From contig JAMPHR010000001.1 of assembly GCA_023663345.1 (NCBI GenBank), positions 359,464 through 400,731 on the forward strand: a stretch of 41,268 nt of DNA, in the 5' to 3' direction. Position 1 is the stretch's first letter; each line of letters opens with the position of its first letter. Both the position numbers and the translations under genes were made by a program. Positions 8,079 to 17,559 of this stretch are shown piece by piece. Origin of the DNA: Paenibacillus sp. Lineage in GTDB: Bacteria > Bacteroidota > Bacteroidia > Bacteroidales > Muribaculaceae. Below the pieces are notes generated by a model. The model was not told the DNA's origin, made no database searches, and worked only from the letters and a program-made list of their open reading frames with translations.

Positions 8079-9728
8079 ATGGCTACTAAACCATTCAAAT
8101 ATCAGGAGATGTTCCCTCTGGGACCTGATACCACCGAGTATTATAAACTCACTTCCGACTATGTAAAGGTTGAGAACTGGGGCGGTCACGAGTTCCTCGT
8201 AGTAGATCCTCAGGCCCTCACCGTGCTTGCACGTGCATGTACCCACGACAATGCCTTCATGTTACGTCGCGAACATAACGAGATGGTCGCCAAAATCCTC
8301 AGCGATCCCGAAGCATCGGAAAATGATAAGTTTGTAGCTCTCACCATGCTCCGCAACGCCGAGGTTGCCGCCAAGGGCCAGTTGCCTTTCTGCCAGGACA
8401 CCGGCACAGCTATCTGCCACGGAGAGAAGGGTCAGTGCGTGTACACCGGATGCAACGATGAGGAGCGCATATCGGAAGGTGTATATCTCACCTACACCAC
8501 CGACAACCTGCGTTACTCCCAGAACGCACCCCTCACCATGTATGATGAGGTAAATACCGGCTGCAATCTTCCAGCTCAGATCGACATCCATGCTTCCGAG
8601 GGCGATGAGTACAAGTTCCTCTTCGTAGCCAAGGGTGGTGGTTCGGCCAACAAGACCTATCTGTATCAGGAGACCAAAGCAATCCTCAATCCCAAGACTC
8701 TCGTTCCGTTCCTTGTGGAAAAGATGAAGAGCCTCGGCACTGCAGCATGTCCCCCCTACCACATTGCAATCGTCGTAGGCGGCACTTCTGCTGAAAAGAA
8801 CCTCGAGGTTGTAAAGAAGGCCTCTGTGAAATATCTCGACAATCTGCCTGACCACGGCAATGAACTCGGACACGCATTCCGCGACCGCGAACTTGAGAAG
8901 CAGCTCAAGCTTGAGACCGAGAAACTGGGCCTGGGCGCGCAGTTCGGCGGAAAGTATTTCGCCCACGACATCCGCGTGATCCGTATGCCCCGCCACGGTG
9001 CATCGTGCCCCGTAGGTATCGGCGTATCGTGCTCGGCCGACCGTAACATCAAGGCCAAGATCAACCGCGAGGGTCTGTGGGTAGAGAAGCTCGACAGCAA
9101 CCCCGGTGAGCTCATCCCCGAAGAATACCGCAAGCAGGGCGAGGGAGCAGTTGTGAAAATCGACCTCAACCGTCCTATGGAAGAAATTCTCCAGGAGCTG
9201 ACCAAGTATCCCGTATCGACCCGCCTGTCGCTCAACGGCACCATCATCGTAGGTCGCGACATCGCACATGCCAAGATCAAGGAGCGGCTGGACAAGGGAG
9301 AGCCCATGCCCCAGTACCTCAAGGATCACCCTATCTATTACGCCGGTCCCGCCAAAACACCTGCCGGAATGCCTTCAGGCTCATTCGGTCCCACTACCGC
9401 CGGACGTATGGACTCGTATGTTGATCAGTTCCAGGCTGCCGGAGGCTCCATGGTGATGATCGCCAAGGGCAACCGCAGCAAGCAGGTGACGGACGCTTGC
9501 CACAAGCACGGAGGATTCTATCTGGGATCCATCGGCGGGCCCGCCGCTATCCTTGCTCAGAACAGCATCAAGAAGGTAGAGCTTCTCGAGTATCCCGAAC
9601 TCGGCATGGAGGCCATCTGGAAAATTGAGGTAGAGGATTTCCCCGCATTCATCCTCGTTGATGACAAGGGCAACGATTTCTTCACCGAAATATCGGAGAA
9701 ATGCAAAGCATGTGCCCTGGGGAAGTAA
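8079..9728 (+). CDS. fum: class I (iron-sulfur) fumarate hydratase
   Basis: This cytoplasmic class I fumarase interconverts malate and fumarate. In Bacteroidales it works in the reductive direction towards succinate. The 549-residue protein has three cysteines in the positions expected for [4Fe-4S] ligands: C105 ([10 protein letters not shown]), C224 (TAACPPYH) and C318 (GVSCSADRN). Other class I segments are [43 protein letters not shown] and GGPAAILA. Length matches FumA/FumB. The cluster makes the enzyme oxygen-sensitive. It is followed after 22 bases by a histidine kinase. Confidence 0.95.
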   Translation: MATKPFKYQEMFPLGPDTTEYYKLTSDYVKVENWGGHEFLVVDPQALTVLARACTHDNAFMLRREHNEMVAKILSDPEASENDKFVALTMLRNAEVAAKGQLPFCQDTGTAICHGEKGQCVYTGCNDEERISEGVYLTYTTDNLRYSQNAPLTMYDEVNTGCNLPAQIDIHASEGDEYKFLFVAKGGGSANKTYLYQETKAILNPKTLVPFLVEKMKSLGTAACPPYHIAIVVGGTSAEKNLEVVKKASVKYLDNLPDHGNELGHAFRDRELEKQLKLETEKLGLGAQFGGKYFAHDIRVIRMPRHGASCPVGIGVSCSADRNIKAKINREGLWVEKLDSNPGELIPEEYRKQGEGAVVKIDLNRPMEEILQELTKYPVSTRLSLNGTIIVGRDIAHAKIKERLDKGEPMPQYLKDHPIYYAGPAKTPAGMPSGSFGPTTAGRMDSYVDQFQAAGGSMVMIAKGNRSKQVTDACHKHGGFYLGSIGGPAAILAQNSIKKVELLEYPELGMEAIWKIEVEDFPAFILVDDKGNDFFTEISEKCKACALGK

Positions 9729-9750
9729 CCGGAGCACCGCATAGACAATA

Positions 9751-10995
9751 ATGTCTCGAAACATCTACGACATACGCCGGTATGGCATCATCATTTTTAT
9801 GGTGATGTCGATGGCGGTCGTAGGTGTTTTCCTTTATTATTCCGATTCCCTTGTGAGGGATCTGTCGCAACAGGAGCGGGCACGCATGGAAATATGGGCC
9901 AATGCTACACGCGAGATCGTGAAATCGGCGGGCAACGAATCAAGCCAAGCAGGCAGTTCGACCATGGATTTTCTAATGAGCATCATAGAGAACAACCGCA
10001 ATATACCGGTTCTGCTCACTGATGGCGAGGGAAATATCATGATGCACCGCAATTTCAGGCTTCCTGAGCCACCCGACCCCACTGCCCCACTCTTTATCAG
10101 TGAACGCAACGAAAAGTATCTCCGAGCCAAACTCGACAAAATGGTCCTGACGCCAAATGTAATAGAGATCGACATGGGGCAAGGAGAAAGACAATATCTA
10201 TATTATGAGGATTCCCGTCTGCTGAAAGCATTGAACTATTATCCTTATATACAGATAATAGTACTTATCGTATTCATTTCCATAGTATATTTTGCCGTTT
10301 CATCGACCAAACGCGCCGAACAGAATAAAATATGGTTAGGATTGTCCAAGGAGACAGCCCATCAGCTCGGCACGCCAATATCGTCACTGATGGCATGGAC
10401 AGAATTGCTCGAGAATGAGGGAATAAGCCGTGAAATCACCACTGAGATGGACAAGGATCTGAAAAGGCTGTCAACTATAGCCTCAAGATTCTCCAAAATA
10501 GGATCGCGACCAACGATGGAACCTTACGACCTGAACACAGCGGTGACCAATGCCACCGAATACATGTCAACCCGCATCTCACAACGCATCCGGCTGACAA
10601 TCATATCTTCCGATATGCTATTACCGGTAAAACTGTCGGCTCCGCTCATCGAATGGGTAATAGAGAATCTTATAAAAAATTCAGTGGATGCGACCGTCGG
10701 ATCAGGAGTTATCTCTATTAAAACCTATCAGGATGGGGACAATGCGGTGGTCGACATCACCGACACCGGAAAAGGGATCTCAAAAAAGATGCAACGCAAC
10801 ATATTCAATCCCGGATTCACAATTAAGGAAAGAGGATGGGGACTGGGGTTGACATTGGCCCGACGCATTGTCGAGGAGTATCATGACGGGCACATATTCA
10901 TAAAAAGATCAGAACTTGGCTCGGGCACAACTTTCACCATCGAAATCCCGTTGATAAAAGAGAACCCTCAACAGCAGTCAAAACAATCAATATAA
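9751..10995 (+). CDS. orphan membrane sensor histidine kinase
   Basis: This is a 414-residue sensor kinase. TM1 lies at about 11-30, an extracytoplasmic domain at about 31-163, and TM2 at about 165-183. The kinase core has an H-box ETAHQLGTPISSL with phosphoacceptor H204, an N-box WVIENLIKNSVDA (302-314), a G1 box DITDTGKGIS (335-344) and a G2 box ERGWGLGL (360-367). No separate HAMP or receiver domain is obvious, and no response regulator is encoded anywhere in the window, so its partner is unknown. It lies 22 bases after fumarase and 12 before prmC, so it is probably co-transcribed with both. Confidence 0.9.
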   Translation: MSRNIYDIRRYGIIIFMVMSMAVVGVFLYYSDSLVRDLSQQERARMEIWANATREIVKSAGNESSQAGSSTMDFLMSIIENNRNIPVLLTDGEGNIMMHRNFRLPEPPDPTAPLFISERNEKYLRAKLDKMVLTPNVIEIDMGQGERQYLYYEDSRLLKALNYYPYIQIIVLIVFISIVYFAVSSTKRAEQNKIWLGLSKETAHQLGTPISSLMAWTELLENEGISREITTEMDKDLKRLSTIASRFSKIGSRPTMEPYDLNTAVTNATEYMSTRISQRIRLTIISSDMLLPVKLSAPLIEWVIENLIKNSVDATVGSGVISIKTYQDGDNAVVDITDTGKGISKKMQRNIFNPGFTIKERGWGLGLTLARRIVEEYHDGHIFIKRSELGSGTTFTIEIPLIKENPQQQSKQSI

Positions 10996-11007
10996 AGACT
11001 TACAGGC

Positions 11008-11865
11008 ATGACATTAAGCCAATACACACGTAAAGCTATCGAACAACTTGCCCCCATATACGATGCAAGCGAAGCCAGGTGGATAATACGGACAATGGTG
11101 GAGAACATCACAGGCATGAACCGTACCGAAATCATGCTTCATGACGATGATGAGCTTGAGCCTGAGACTGTAAACCGGTATGACGGTATAATCGCAAGGT
11201 TACTGAAGCATGAGCCTATCCAGTATATTCTCGGCGAGACTTATTGGCATGGCCTGACTTTGAAAGTGACTCCGGCTGTGCTCATCCCGCGTGAGGAGAC
11301 CTCCGAACTGGTGGATCTTATAGTTAATGAGTTCAGCGACAGGCAAGACCTGAATGTCATGGATCTATGCACCGGTTCGGGATGTATTGCTGTGGCGCTG
11401 GCACGAAATCTGCCGTTCGCATCGGTAAAAGGAGTAGACATATCACCAGATGCTCTCGCTGTAGCCCGCGAAAATGCTTCAAAATGCAAAGTCAAAGTGA
11501 ATTTCGAGCAGAGAGATGTGTTGCAATCAGCCTATGATCCGTCCGATAAATATGACTTGGTCGTATCCAATCCCCCTTATATCGCGCAACATGAGGAAAG
11601 CAAGATGGATAGCAATGTGCTTGATTACGAACCTCACATAGCATTGTTCGTGCCCGATGACGACCCATTGAAATTTTATAAAGCCATCTCAGCCAACACG
11701 ATTGATGCCATGAAGCCCGGCGGGAAACTGTATCTGGAGATCAATCCGCTGTATGCACGTCAGCTTTCCGACATGCTTGAGCATGACGGTTGGACTGATG
11801 TTAATATAATTAAGGATATGCACGGCAAGGATCGGTTTGCCACGGCAACCAAGGCTACATCATGA
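11008..11865 (+). CDS. prmC: release factor glutamine methyltransferase
   Basis: PrmC (HemK) methylates the GGQ glutamine of peptide-chain release factors using SAM. The 285-residue protein has an N-terminal helical domain, HEPIQYILGETYWHGL (68-83), the SAM motif DLCTGSGCIAVAL (119-131), and NPPY (188-191), the substrate-glutamine signature. Length is typical. It overlaps recX by 4 bases (ATGA), so the two are translationally coupled. Confidence 0.94.
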   Translation: MTLSQYTRKAIEQLAPIYDASEARWIIRTMVENITGMNRTEIMLHDDDELEPETVNRYDGIIARLLKHEPIQYILGETYWHGLTLKVTPAVLIPREETSELVDLIVNEFSDRQDLNVMDLCTGSGCIAVALARNLPFASVKGVDISPDALAVARENASKCKVKVNFEQRDVLQSAYDPSDKYDLVVSNPPYIAQHEESKMDSNVLDYEPHIALFVPDDDPLKFYKAISANTIDAMKPGGKLYLEINPLYARQLSDMLEHDGWTDVNIIKDMHGKDRFATATKATS

Positions 11866-12368
11866 AAAGGACAAAACCGCTGACTTACGAGGAGGCTCTG
11901 TCCTACACAGCTGGACTCTGTGCCAAATGCGAGCAATGCACGCCGGATCTGAGGAAGAAAATGGCAACTCGCAATCTCCCTGCCTCCGATATAGAGAGGG
12001 TGATCCGCGAGCTCGAAAGAATGAGTTTTGTAGATGATGACCGATTTGCCCGTGCGTATGCCCATGACAAACTGACATTCTCGGGATGGGGAAAAAATAA
12101 GATCATCCAAGGACTGTGGGCCAAGAGACTTTCCAAAAGCTCAATAGCCCAGGCAATGGACGGGATTGAACCCGAAGAGTATGCCGACATGGCTACCAGT
12201 GTGATCAAATCCAAGATAAGGATGTCGAAGGACGGATTATCAACCTACGAATCCAAGCTTAAAATCCTGAAATACGCAATGCAACGTGGATTTGAATGTG
12301 CGCTTGCCTCAAAAATAATCAACGATATATGTCGGAAAATGAGAGAGAATGACTACGAAGATAATTAG
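11862..12368 (+). CDS. recX: RecX family regulator
   Basis: RecX proteins bind RecA filaments and regulate recombination. This 168-residue helical protein shows the family pattern of repeated three-helix units, with LAxREHS-like positions replaced by CEQCTPDLRKKMATRNL (about 25-41), VIRELERMSFVDDDRFARAYAHDK (about 48-71) and GKNKIIQGLWAKRLS. The DDxRFAxAYxxDK-like segment is the best family marker. Length fits. It starts within the prmC stop and overlaps comF by 20 bases. recA is not in the window. Confidence 0.85.
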   Translation: MKRTKPLTYEEALSYTAGLCAKCEQCTPDLRKKMATRNLPASDIERVIRELERMSFVDDDRFARAYAHDKLTFSGWGKNKIIQGLWAKRLSKSSIAQAMDGIEPEEYADMATSVIKSKIRMSKDGLSTYESKLKILKYAMQRGFECALASKIINDICRKMRENDYEDN

Positions 12369-13074
12369 CCTGAGGTTGCGACGAATGGCCGCAAGTATAG
12401 TGGACATAATCTTTCCCAGAGTCTGCACCGTGTGCCATACATCGCTTGTGGAGGGGGAAGATATAATGTGTCTTGACTGCCTGTTCAACCTCCCGCGCAC
12501 CGACCTGCATACAAGGAATCCCAACGAACTGACCGACAGACTGTTTTCACTGAAAGCACCCATCGAAAGGGGGACATCGCTATATCACTATGTAGCTGAT
12601 ACTCCTTACGTGCAACTGATACACGATGCTAAGTACAACCGTCGACCACGCGTAGGCCGCCGGTTGGCCGAGATGCACAGCCGTGAAATCGCAGAATCGG
12701 GATTCTTCGAGGGGATAGACGTCATAATCCCTATTCCACTTCATTTCACGAAATTATTGAGACGTGGATACAACCAATCAGAGGAGATAGCCCGTGGCAT
12801 AAGCGATGCTACCGGGATTCCAGTAGGCGACAATCTGGTAGCTGTGAAACGACATTCCACACAGACACGTAAGAACGCTACAGAACGACGGCTGAATTCC
12901 ATAGGATCATTCAAAGTGATATATCCCGAGGAACTTGACGGACTGCACGCGCTCATTGTAGACGATGTGATAACCACCGGATCCACGATACTTGCCGGAC
13001 TTGAGGCAATACACACCGCGTCGCCGACCACACGCCTGAGCGTGTACTCGCTCGGACTATCCAAAATGGTTTAG
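12349..13074 (+). CDS. comF: ComF family phosphoribosyltransferase-like protein
   Basis: This 241-residue ComF-type protein has a zinc-ribbon pattern C26-x2-C29 and C41-x2-C44 near the N-terminus and a C-terminal phosphoribosyltransferase fold with a PRPP loop VDDVITTGST (204-213). In naturally competent bacteria ComF helps import single-stranded DNA. In Bacteroidota the family is widespread and its role is not established. The start overlaps recX by 20 bases; M13 of the protein is an alternative start but would still keep both CxxC pairs. Confidence 0.88.
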   Translation: MTTKIISLRLRRMAASIVDIIFPRVCTVCHTSLVEGEDIMCLDCLFNLPRTDLHTRNPNELTDRLFSLKAPIERGTSLYHYVADTPYVQLIHDAKYNRRPRVGRRLAEMHSREIAESGFFEGIDVIIPIPLHFTKLLRRGYNQSEEIARGISDATGIPVGDNLVAVKRHSTQTRKNATERRLNSIGSFKVIYPEELDGLHALIVDDVITTGSTILAGLEAIHTASPTTRLSVYSLGLSKMV

Positions 13075-13078
13075 CCAC

Positions 13079-13116
13079 AAAAAAGTCCGGAACTTACCTG
13101 ATGCAAATTCCGGACT
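13079..13116 (-). terminator. intrinsic terminator after mdh
   Basis: AGTCCGGAA (13084-13092) pairs perfectly with TTCCGGACT (13108-13116) around a 15-base loop. Read on the minus strand the stem is followed by six T (plus-strand A run, 13079-13084). It sits between the convergent comF and mdh genes and mainly serves mdh. Confidence 0.88.
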
Positions 13117-13140
13117 CGTATATTGCGGAGTAAAATCCAA

Positions 13141-14142
13141 TTACTTGAGATTACTGTTGATTGATGACCAATCCTTGATAGGAGGAATGATGCCGAGAGA
13201 AATCACCTCGTCACGCAGTTTGCACAGATGGTGATAGCTCTGGTCAAGCTCCTTCTTCTCCTCGGGAGTTCCGGCTACAGGATGGACAGTGACTCCATTC
13301 TTGTCGACAGTGGTCTCCATCGCCATCATGATATGGTTGTATGTGCCGTTGTCCACATAAGTACCTACAGGCCATGAGAAAGGTTTGCCACCCATTGCGG
13401 CGGCAATCATCTCGATAGACAGATAGGCCGGGCTCTGGAATGAAGAACGTCCACGCAGATCAATGATATTCTTACCGCCCTGGATGACGCGCTGCTTCAT
13501 CTCCTCCCACTTCTGCTCGGGAAGAGCCTCAGTACCGATCAACTGGGAAAGAGGCTGGCCGGCCACAGTGGTAGTGGAAGCAAACACTGCCATCTGCTCT
13601 CCATGTCCACCGTATGTACGGGAATTCACGATCTGGTCAGCAGGAATATTGAAATACTTGGCAAGTTCGGTACGCAGACGGGTGCTGTCGAGGGCCGCGA
13701 GGGTGGATACCTGCGAAGGCTTCAATCCTGAATAGATAAGCGTCACAAGTCCGGTGATGTCAGCAGGATTGAAGATCACCACCACGTGCTTGACATCAGG
13801 ACAATAGGTCTTAATATCCTTGCCGAGCTGTTCGGCAATCTGGGCATTGCCACGAAGCAGATCTTCACGGGTCATACCTGCCTTACGGGCAGCGCCACCT
13901 GATGATACTATATATTTGGCATCCTTGAAGGCTGTAGCCACATCCGAGGTATATGTGAAATTTATTCCACTGAAGCCACAATGATTCATTTCCTCGACGA
14001 CTCCCTCGAGCCCGGGGGCATATGTATCGAAAAGACAGATGTTAGGGGTAAGGCGCATCATGGCCGCTGTCTGGGCCATATTAGAGCCTATCATACCGGC
14101 GGCACCGACTATGACAAGCTTATCTTCAGTAAGAAAATCCAT
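13141..14142 (-). CDS. mdh: malate dehydrogenase
   Basis: This enzyme interconverts oxaloacetate and malate with NAD(H). With fumarase it forms part of the reductive branch to succinate in Bacteroidales. The 333-residue protein has VGAAGMIGSNMAQ (12-24), a long VSSGGAARKAGMTREDLL loop, VVIFNPADITG, LDSTRLRTELA and YGGHGEQMAVFAS. I chose MDFLTED at 14142 because the family starts M-x-FLT and because a -7 box at 14177-14184 would place the transcription start downstream of the in-frame ATGs at 14175 and 14196. Downstream is a strong terminator. Confidence 0.93.
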   Translation of the reverse strand: MDFLTEDKLVIVGAAGMIGSNMAQTAAMMRLTPNICLFDTYAPGLEGVVEEMNHCGFSGINFTYTSDVATAFKDAKYIVSSGGAARKAGMTREDLLRGNAQIAEQLGKDIKTYCPDVKHVVVIFNPADITGLVTLIYSGLKPSQVSTLAALDSTRLRTELAKYFNIPADQIVNSRTYGGHGEQMAVFASTTTVAGQPLSQLIGTEALPEQKWEEMKQRVIQGGKNIIDLRGRSSFQSPAYLSIEMIAAAMGGKPFSWPVGTYVDNGTYNHIMMAMETTVDKNGVTVHPVAGTPEEKKELDQSYHHLCKLRDEVISLGIIPPIKDWSSINSNLK

Positions 14143-14176
14143 TTGAGTAATATGATTTAAGTATGTTGTATTCATG

Positions 14177-14184
14177 TAAAGATA
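14177..14184 (-). promoter_or_regulatory. possible -7 box of mdh (TATCTTTA)
   Basis: The minus strand reads TATCTTTA, one mismatch from TAnnTTTG, about 35 bases before the chosen mdh start. The TTG further upstream is too close (16-base spacer), so this is a weak call. Confidence 0.35.
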
Positions 14185-14214
14185 CATATATAACATACCG
14201 CAACCATATATTGT

Positions 14215-14715
14215 TTACCAGCCTGACAATTCCTGCTTCCATTCCACAACCTCATCAATCGAAGATCGCTTGAGATCTATGAGTCTCTGATTGGCCGACC
14301 CTCGGAACTGCAGGTGTACATCCCTGAGAGATTCCATATAAGGCCCGTCAACCAACACATCGCAAAGTCCAAGAAGTTCAGCCATCCCGGGCCTCTGCAT
14401 AGCCTGCTCATAAAGATAGCCCGTATAGCACCAGATGGAATATCCCCTCTTGCGTAATTCCTCGGCAAGAGGTATGATCCGGTCGGCCTGAAAGAGAGGA
14501 TCGCCACCTGAAAAGGTCACATCAAAACCATTGTATTCGACAACCTGCAAAATCTCATCAACCGACATCTCGCGCCCGGCTTCAGGATCCCAGGACTGCG
14601 GATTGTGACAACCGGGACATTTATGGCTACACCCGGCAAAATATATGGATGTACGAAGACCGGGGCCATCAACCGATGTCCCCGGAATTATATCAATTAC
14701 TCTCAAATTACTCAA
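14215..14715 (-). CDS. nrdG: anaerobic ribonucleotide reductase activating protein
   Basis: NrdG is the radical-SAM activase that installs the glycyl radical on NrdD. The 166-residue protein has the CxxxCxxC cluster motif in AGCSHKCPGCHNPQSWD (about residues 29-45), then GGDPLFQ (SAM-binding glycines) and a short C-terminal half typical of NrdG. It lies 52 bases after nrdD on the same strand, the usual nrdD-nrdG order. Confidence 0.94.
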   Translation of the reverse strand: MSNLRVIDIIPGTSVDGPGLRTSIYFAGCSHKCPGCHNPQSWDPEAGREMSVDEILQVVEYNGFDVTFSGGDPLFQADRIIPLAEELRKRGYSIWCYTGYLYEQAMQRPGMAELLGLCDVLVDGPYMESLRDVHLQFRGSANQRLIDLKRSSIDEVVEWKQELSGW

Positions 14716-14767
14716 GATGATCAGTAATTAAAAGTGTTCGTTAACAGTACGTAATGGCAACTCTTGA

Positions 14768-16975
14768 TCACTTATGCACCACGCGATCCTTCAGTTCGGC
14801 GAGCTTGGCATTGTTCCAGCGGTCAGTGGTACCTACAAGGTATCCGGTAATGCGCTGTATATTGTCAATGTGGTGGCTGTGGCACTTGGGGCACTCGGTA
14901 AGATTCTCCTGAGCATCCTCATACCCGCAATCCATGCAACGGTTGCGGTTGTGGTTGACCGAGCCATATCCGATGTTGTACTTATCCATCAGGTCAACGA
15001 TATCACTGATAGCCTTGGGGTTATGGGTGGCATCGCCATCAATCTCCACATAGAATATGTGACCGCCTCCGGTGAGTTCATGATAAGGAGCCTCAATCTC
15101 AGCCTTGTGACGCGGTGAGCACTTGTAGTAGACCGGCACATGATTGGAGTTGGTGTAATAAATCTTATCGGTGATACCGGGTATCACACCGAAAGAACGA
15201 CGGTCGCGTGAAGTGAATTTTCCCGAAAGGCCCTCGGCCGGAGTGGCGAGTACTGAGAAATTGTGCTGATAGCGTTCTGAGAAATCATTGACACGGGAGC
15301 GCATGTGGGAAACGATACGCAATCCGAGTTTCTGGGCCTCGTCGCTCTCTCCATGATGCTTGCCGGTGAGGGCTATAAGACACTCGGCCAAGCCGATAAA
15401 GCCGATCCCGAGTGTGCCCTGATTAATCACGCTCTCGATTGTATCGGTAGGTGCAAGATTCTCGGCTCCGGTCCACAGACGCGACATGAGCAAGGGGAAT
15501 TGCTTGACCATCGCCGTCTTCTGGAAGTCGAAACGCTCGTTGAGCTGCGTGGCTGTAACCTCGAGTATCTCGTCAAGTTTCTGGAAGAATCTTTTCAGAC
15601 GTTCCTCCTGATCAAGAATATTCATGCACTCGATGGCTATGCGCACGATATTGATTGTGGTAAAGCTGATGTTTCCACGGCCTATTGAAGTCTTTTCGCC
15701 AAAGCGGTTCTCGAACACTCGTGTACGGCATCCCATCGTGGCCACCTCATATTTATAGCGCTCGGGATCATTGGCATCCCACTTTTCATGATAGTTGAAT
15801 GTGGCATCAAGATTCACGAAATTGGGGAAGAAACGACGGGCAGTCACTTTACATGCGAGCTGATAGAGGTCGTAATTGGGATCCTCGGGCAGATAGCTCA
15901 CTCCACGTTTCTTTTTCCATATCTGGATAGGGAAAATAGCGGTGGCTCCGTTGCCTACCCCCTCGTAGGTGGTGTTGAGAAGCTCACGTATGATGCAACG
16001 TCCCTCGGCAGAGGTATCAGTACCGTAGTTTATAGAGCTGAACACCACCTGATTACCTCCACGCGAATGAATGGTATTCATATTGTGGATGAAAGCCTCC
16101 ATGGACTGATGCACACGCGACACGGTCTGATTGATGGCATGTTGCTTATAGCGGTCATCGCCCGACAGCTGAGAAAGATCGGCCTTTAGATAGTCCTTTA
16201 TCTCAGCCTGATAGAGATGAGACAGATCCGATCCAGTGAGACGTTCGAGATTCTTCACTTCCTCGATGTAGGATGAACGCACAAACGGTGCAAGGTAGAA
16301 ATCAAAGGCAGGAATGGCCTGACCTCCGTGCATCTCATTCTGGGCAGTCTCAAGCGAGATACATCCTATGATACTTGCAGTCTCGATGCGCTTGGCAGGA
16401 CGCGACTCGCCATGACCGGCCACAAAGCCATATTTGAGTATCCGGTCAAGAGGATGCTGCACGCATGTGAGGCTCTTGGTGGGATAATAGTCCTTGTCAT
16501 GGATATGGATATATCCATTGTTGACGGCCTCGCGCACCTGGGGCGAAAGAAGATAGTCGTCCACAAACGGCTTGGTGGTCTCGCTGGCAAACTTCATCAT
16601 CATGCCTGCCGGCGAATCGGTGTTCATGTTAGCGTTCTCGCGTGTGATATCATTGCTCTTTGCCTCGATGATCTCAAGGAACATGTCGCGGGTCTTGGCA
16701 CGGCGGGCGATTGATCGCTGGTCACGGTATGCTATATAACGCTTGGCCACTTCCTTGCGGGGAGAGTTCATGAGCTCGAGCTCTACGCGGTCCTGTATCT
16801 GCTCCACTGTCATCTGTTCGCCACCTGTCATGGTGATGATGTCAGCGATGCGAGCTATCAACGACTCATCCTCACCCATCTCGGTGGTGAGCATAGCCTT
16901 ACGGATTGCAGCCTTGATTTTTTCTTCGTTATAGCCGACGATTCTGCCGTCGCGCTTAACCACTGTATGTATCAT
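14768..16975 (-). CDS. nrdD: anaerobic (class III) ribonucleoside-triphosphate reductase
   Basis: NrdD reduces ribonucleoside triphosphates to dNTPs without oxygen, using a glycyl radical. The 735-residue protein has an N-terminal ATP-cone (MIHTVVKRDGRIVGYNEEKI, residues 1-95 or so), a catalytic core with HIHDKDYYPT and GGQAIPAFDFYLAPFV, a C-terminal four-cysteine zinc site in CMDCGYEDAQENLTECPKC, and the radical-glycine segment RITGYLVGT near the end. The start at 16975 is fixed by family alignment and by a promoter at 17017-17047, which lies inside the longer open frame. It pairs with nrdG. No aerobic nrdAB genes occur in the window. Confidence 0.96.
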   Translation of the reverse strand: MIHTVVKRDGRIVGYNEEKIKAAIRKAMLTTEMGEDESLIARIADIITMTGGEQMTVEQIQDRVELELMNSPRKEVAKRYIAYRDQRSIARRAKTRDMFLEIIEAKSNDITRENANMNTDSPAGMMMKFASETTKPFVDDYLLSPQVREAVNNGYIHIHDKDYYPTKSLTCVQHPLDRILKYGFVAGHGESRPAKRIETASIIGCISLETAQNEMHGGQAIPAFDFYLAPFVRSSYIEEVKNLERLTGSDLSHLYQAEIKDYLKADLSQLSGDDRYKQHAINQTVSRVHQSMEAFIHNMNTIHSRGGNQVVFSSINYGTDTSAEGRCIIRELLNTTYEGVGNGATAIFPIQIWKKKRGVSYLPEDPNYDLYQLACKVTARRFFPNFVNLDATFNYHEKWDANDPERYKYEVATMGCRTRVFENRFGEKTSIGRGNISFTTINIVRIAIECMNILDQEERLKRFFQKLDEILEVTATQLNERFDFQKTAMVKQFPLLMSRLWTGAENLAPTDTIESVINQGTLGIGFIGLAECLIALTGKHHGESDEAQKLGLRIVSHMRSRVNDFSERYQHNFSVLATPAEGLSGKFTSRDRRSFGVIPGITDKIYYTNSNHVPVYYKCSPRHKAEIEAPYHELTGGGHIFYVEIDGDATHNPKAISDIVDLMDKYNIGYGSVNHNRNRCMDCGYEDAQENLTECPKCHSHHIDNIQRITGYLVGTTDRWNNAKLAELKDRVVHK

Positions 16976-17016
16976 CTGTGAAGTTTTGTAGATATTATTT
17001 TCTAAGAAGTGATGCA

Positions 17017-17047
17017 CAAAATTACGCCTATAATACCAATTCTGCAA
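17017..17047 (-). promoter_or_regulatory. promoter of nrdD-nrdG
   Basis: On the minus strand TTG (17047-17045), a 20-base spacer, then TAATTTTG (17024-17017). The predicted leader is about 35 bases and the box rules out the upstream in-frame ATG at 17047 as the start of nrdD. Confidence 0.8.
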
Positions 17048-17183
17048 ATAAAAAGTTGTTAAAATCGTGTGATAAATTTACATTTTGGATAACTTTTAGC
17101 ACACAACAAAATAACAACCTATTAATACACAATAAAATATATCATACAAACGGGAAACTTTATAAAGTTTTCAACACAAAGAG

Positions 17184-17234
17184 TTGACCAAAACGGCAAA
17201 CTACCTATTTTAGATAGTTTGCCGTTTTGGTTAA
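17184..17234 (-). terminator. 20-bp hairpin terminating the alaS-Dabb operon
   Basis: Bases 17184-17203 pair with 17215-17234 along 20 bp with a single G-T wobble, around an 11-base AT-rich loop. It stands 27 bases after the Dabb stop. The T tract after the stem is weak (CTCTTTGTG on the minus strand), so this could instead be an mRNA-stabilising 3' hairpin. Confidence 0.7.
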
Positions 17235-17261
17235 TTGATTGGAGTGTACGCTCCGCCTATT

Positions 17262-17555
17262 TCAGCAATAATAATCCACACACGCACGAGACTCCTTATG
17301 TCCGGCGAGAATACCGGCGGCAGCCACGTGGGCAGGATGCTTGGCGTATATTTCTACCGAAGCCATGTCAGGGACAATAGCAGTCAGCACCACATCCCAC
17401 TCCTCGGCAGGATTCTCGTTAATCCCGACCTCCATCGAGGACAGAACATCAATCTGCTCGGGAAGAGCCAGCAAGGCATCGCGGAATTTCTCGGCGATCT
17501 CGTGGCGTTCAGTCGCGGTGCCGGACAATTTGAAAGTTACAATATGTTTTACCAT
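17262..17555 (-). CDS. Dabb (stress-responsive alpha/beta barrel) domain protein
   Basis: This is a 97-residue protein of the Dabb family, small dimeric ferredoxin-like alpha/beta barrels found in stress-induced plant proteins and many bacterial operons. Family marks are MVKHIVTFKL at the start, a helix with an EKFRDALLALPEQI-like pattern, DVVLTAIVPDMASVEIYAKHPAHVAAA in the middle and a C-terminal RACVDYYC. I used the ATG at 17555; the frame extends upstream into alaS, but the family begins MVKHI. It follows alaS after only 4 bases. The biochemical role is unknown. Confidence 0.85.
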   Translation of the reverse strand: MVKHIVTFKLSGTATERHEIAEKFRDALLALPEQIDVLSSMEVGINENPAEEWDVVLTAIVPDMASVEIYAKHPAHVAAAGILAGHKESRACVDYYC

Positions 17556-17559
17556 CGCT

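Noticed and set aside
8262-9329. 355-codon open frame on the minus strand
   Set aside because: Antisense to the fumarase gene, whose protein is a full-length match to its family.
16976-17047. N-terminal extension of nrdD (24 codons)
   Set aside because: It contains the nrdD promoter, so it cannot be translated from that transcript.
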